The translations under genes and the position numbers were made by a program. The notes under the pieces were generated by a model. It had not been told where the DNA came from. It did not search any database and was given only the letters and a program-made list of their open reading frames with translations. Positions 63,127 through 64,000 of a stretch of 64,000 nucleotides of DNA are shown in pieces; position 1 is the stretch's first letter; the number at the start of each line of letters is the position of its first letter. Source of the stretch: JAWKHR01 sp041394725. GTDB lineage: Bacteria; Acidobacteriota; Vicinamibacteria; Vicinamibacterales; SCN-69-37. The stretch is from assembly GCA_041394725.1 (NCBI GenBank), contig JAWKHR010000021.1, positions 49,476-113,475 of the forward strand, written 5' to 3'.

Positions 63127-64000
63127 ATGCGATGCCTGCCGCCGATCGCGGCGATCGGCGTGTGCGTGCTGACGACCCTGACGGTCGGCTGTGGCCGGCA
63201 GACGACGACCGGGAGCGCCACGCCGGCCCGCGAGCCGTGGCGGCCGCGCGCGCTGACCGACGTCGTCTTCGAGGCGACGCCGGCACGCCGCGACGCGGGC
63301 GAGTACCTCGTCGAGGGCGTGCTGCAGTGCTTCGTGTGCCACTCGGAGCGAGACTGGTCGAAGCCCGGGGCGCCGCCGGTCGAGGGACGCGCCGGCGCCG
63401 GGGCGGTCTGGTGGGACAAGCCGTGGCTCGTCGCGCCGAACCTCACGCCGGATCCGGAGACGGGCATCGCGCGGTGGACGGACGACATGCTCGCGCGGGC
63501 GATCCGCGAGGGCGTCTCGCACGACGGCCGCATTCTCGACCCGCAGATGTGGTCGGCGTCGTTCCGCAATCTCACCGACGAGGAACTCGCCTCGGTCGTC
63601 GTCTACCTCCGGTCGAGACCACCGGTCCGTAACGCGCTGCCCGTGACGACGCCGCCGGCAGGCGCCGATCCGCCGGACCCGCCGGCGCCGCGGTCCGGCA
63701 CGCCGATGGCGTTCGTCAGCGGTCTCGAGCGCGGCGGCCACCTCGTCGCACTCGCGGACTGCGCCGGCTGTCACTCGTCGTGGCACACGCCGCGGAACCC
63801 GGGCCTGTTCGGCGGCGGGAACCTCATCGAGCGCGCGGGCGGCCGTGCGTTCAGCGCCAACCTGACGTCGGCGCCGTCCGGCATCCCGTACTACGACGCC
63901 GCGATGTTCCGCGAGGTCATGCGCACGGGGCGGGTCAAGGGCCGCACGCTGAACCCGGTGATGCCGTGGACCGCGTTCCGGCACCTGGCCGACGCCGATC
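63127..64000 (+). CDS. Dihaem cytochrome c lipoprotein, truncated by window end
   Basis: The frame is open to the end of the window (291 codons), so the C-terminus is missing. MRCLPPIAAIGVCVLTTLTVGC is a lipoprotein leader (lipobox TVGC). Two class I haem sites are visible: C68-F-V-C71-H72 in VLQCFVCHSE and C212-A-G-C215-H216 in ALADCAGCHSSW. The segment APNLTPDPETGIARWTDDMLARAIREGVSHDGRIL and the later NLTSAPSGIPYYDAAMFREVMRTG are the repeating landmarks of membrane-bound alcohol/aldehyde dehydrogenase cytochrome subunits and related electron carriers, here apparently as two tandem modules. It lies 92 bases after the VOC gene. Its redox partner is outside the window. Confidence 0.88.
   Translation, partial: MRCLPPIAAIGVCVLTTLTVGCGRQTTTGSATPAREPWRPRALTDVVFEATPARRDAGEYLVEGVLQCFVCHSERDWSKPGAPPVEGRAGAGAVWWDKPWLVAPNLTPDPETGIARWTDDMLARAIREGVSHDGRILDPQMWSASFRNLTDEELASVVVYLRSRPPVRNALPVTTPPAGADPPDPPAPRSGTPMAFVSGLERGGHLVALADCAGCHSSWHTPRNPGLFGGGNLIERAGGRAFSANLTSAPSGIPYYDAAMFREVMRTGRVKGRTLNPVMPWTAFRHLADAD

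Overview
The window is high-GC DNA (roughly 70%) with tightly packed genes, many GTG starts and frequent 4-bp ATGA/GTGA overlaps. Gene content points to Acidobacteriota, most likely a Vicinamibacteria-like lineage: an Oar-type TonB-dependent receptor, two PadR regulators each followed by a large orphan MacB-like permease (the acidobacterial duplicated orphan permease type), BamB-like PQQ propellers and many Sec-exported proteins. The assignment is inference from content. I saw no rRNA, tRNA, CRISPR array, complete insertion sequence or phage gene.

Layout. 1-4.3 kb: 3' part of an Oar-like receptor, a 43-bp hairpin, an EamA-like membrane protein and a secreted PQQ propeller. 4.3-8.4 kb: ABC exporter (ATPase plus FtsX permease). 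8.4-12.3 kb: glycosyltransferase and LuxC/EhpG-like reductase, divergent from a LuxE/EhpF-like adenylating enzyme. 12.4-18.3 kb: PilZ protein and a 1718-aa coiled-coil sensor whose kinase core has lost its catalytic residues. 18.5-22 kb: prolyl oligopeptidase and an unknown protein. 22.1-25.3 kb: PadR and orphan permease. 25.5-26.7 kb: zinc-ribbon protein and FMN reductase. 26.8-38.6 kb: a three-gene exported cassette (secreted 447-aa protein, giant 3142-aa exoprotein with two HExxH domains, CvpA-like membrane protein). 38.7-47.5 kb: all minus strand; amidase-like protein, patatin, M1 aminopeptidase, then an ECF sigma/FecR/TonB-receptor signalling unit. 47.6-53.5 kb: an envelope protein-repair cluster with MsrB, MsrA and a four-PDZ HtrA protease, flanked by two paralogous HtrA-like proteins lacking the catalytic triad. 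53.5-54.5 kb: a frameshifted esterase pseudogene between copies of one palindromic element. 54.5-57.5 kb: second PadR/orphan permease pair with a readable promoter and two operators. 57.8-64 kb: secreted propeller-like protein, Ig-like lipoprotein, a CxxCH protein with prenyltransferase-like repeats, a DUF819 membrane protein, a glyoxalase-like protein and a truncated dihaem cytochrome c.

Between genes lie three short-unit repeat families: heptamers related to GGGCACT, octamers related to GGGTCCCA, and heptamers related to GTTCGAA. They sit in intergenic gaps, sometimes supply a stop codon or C-terminus, and one octamer array lies in frame inside a TonB receptor.

The strongest candidates for undescribed systems are the giant exoprotein cassette (26.8-38.6 kb), the HtrA/pseudo-HtrA/Msr cluster (48.4-53.5 kb) and the pseudokinase/PilZ pair (12.4-18.3 kb).
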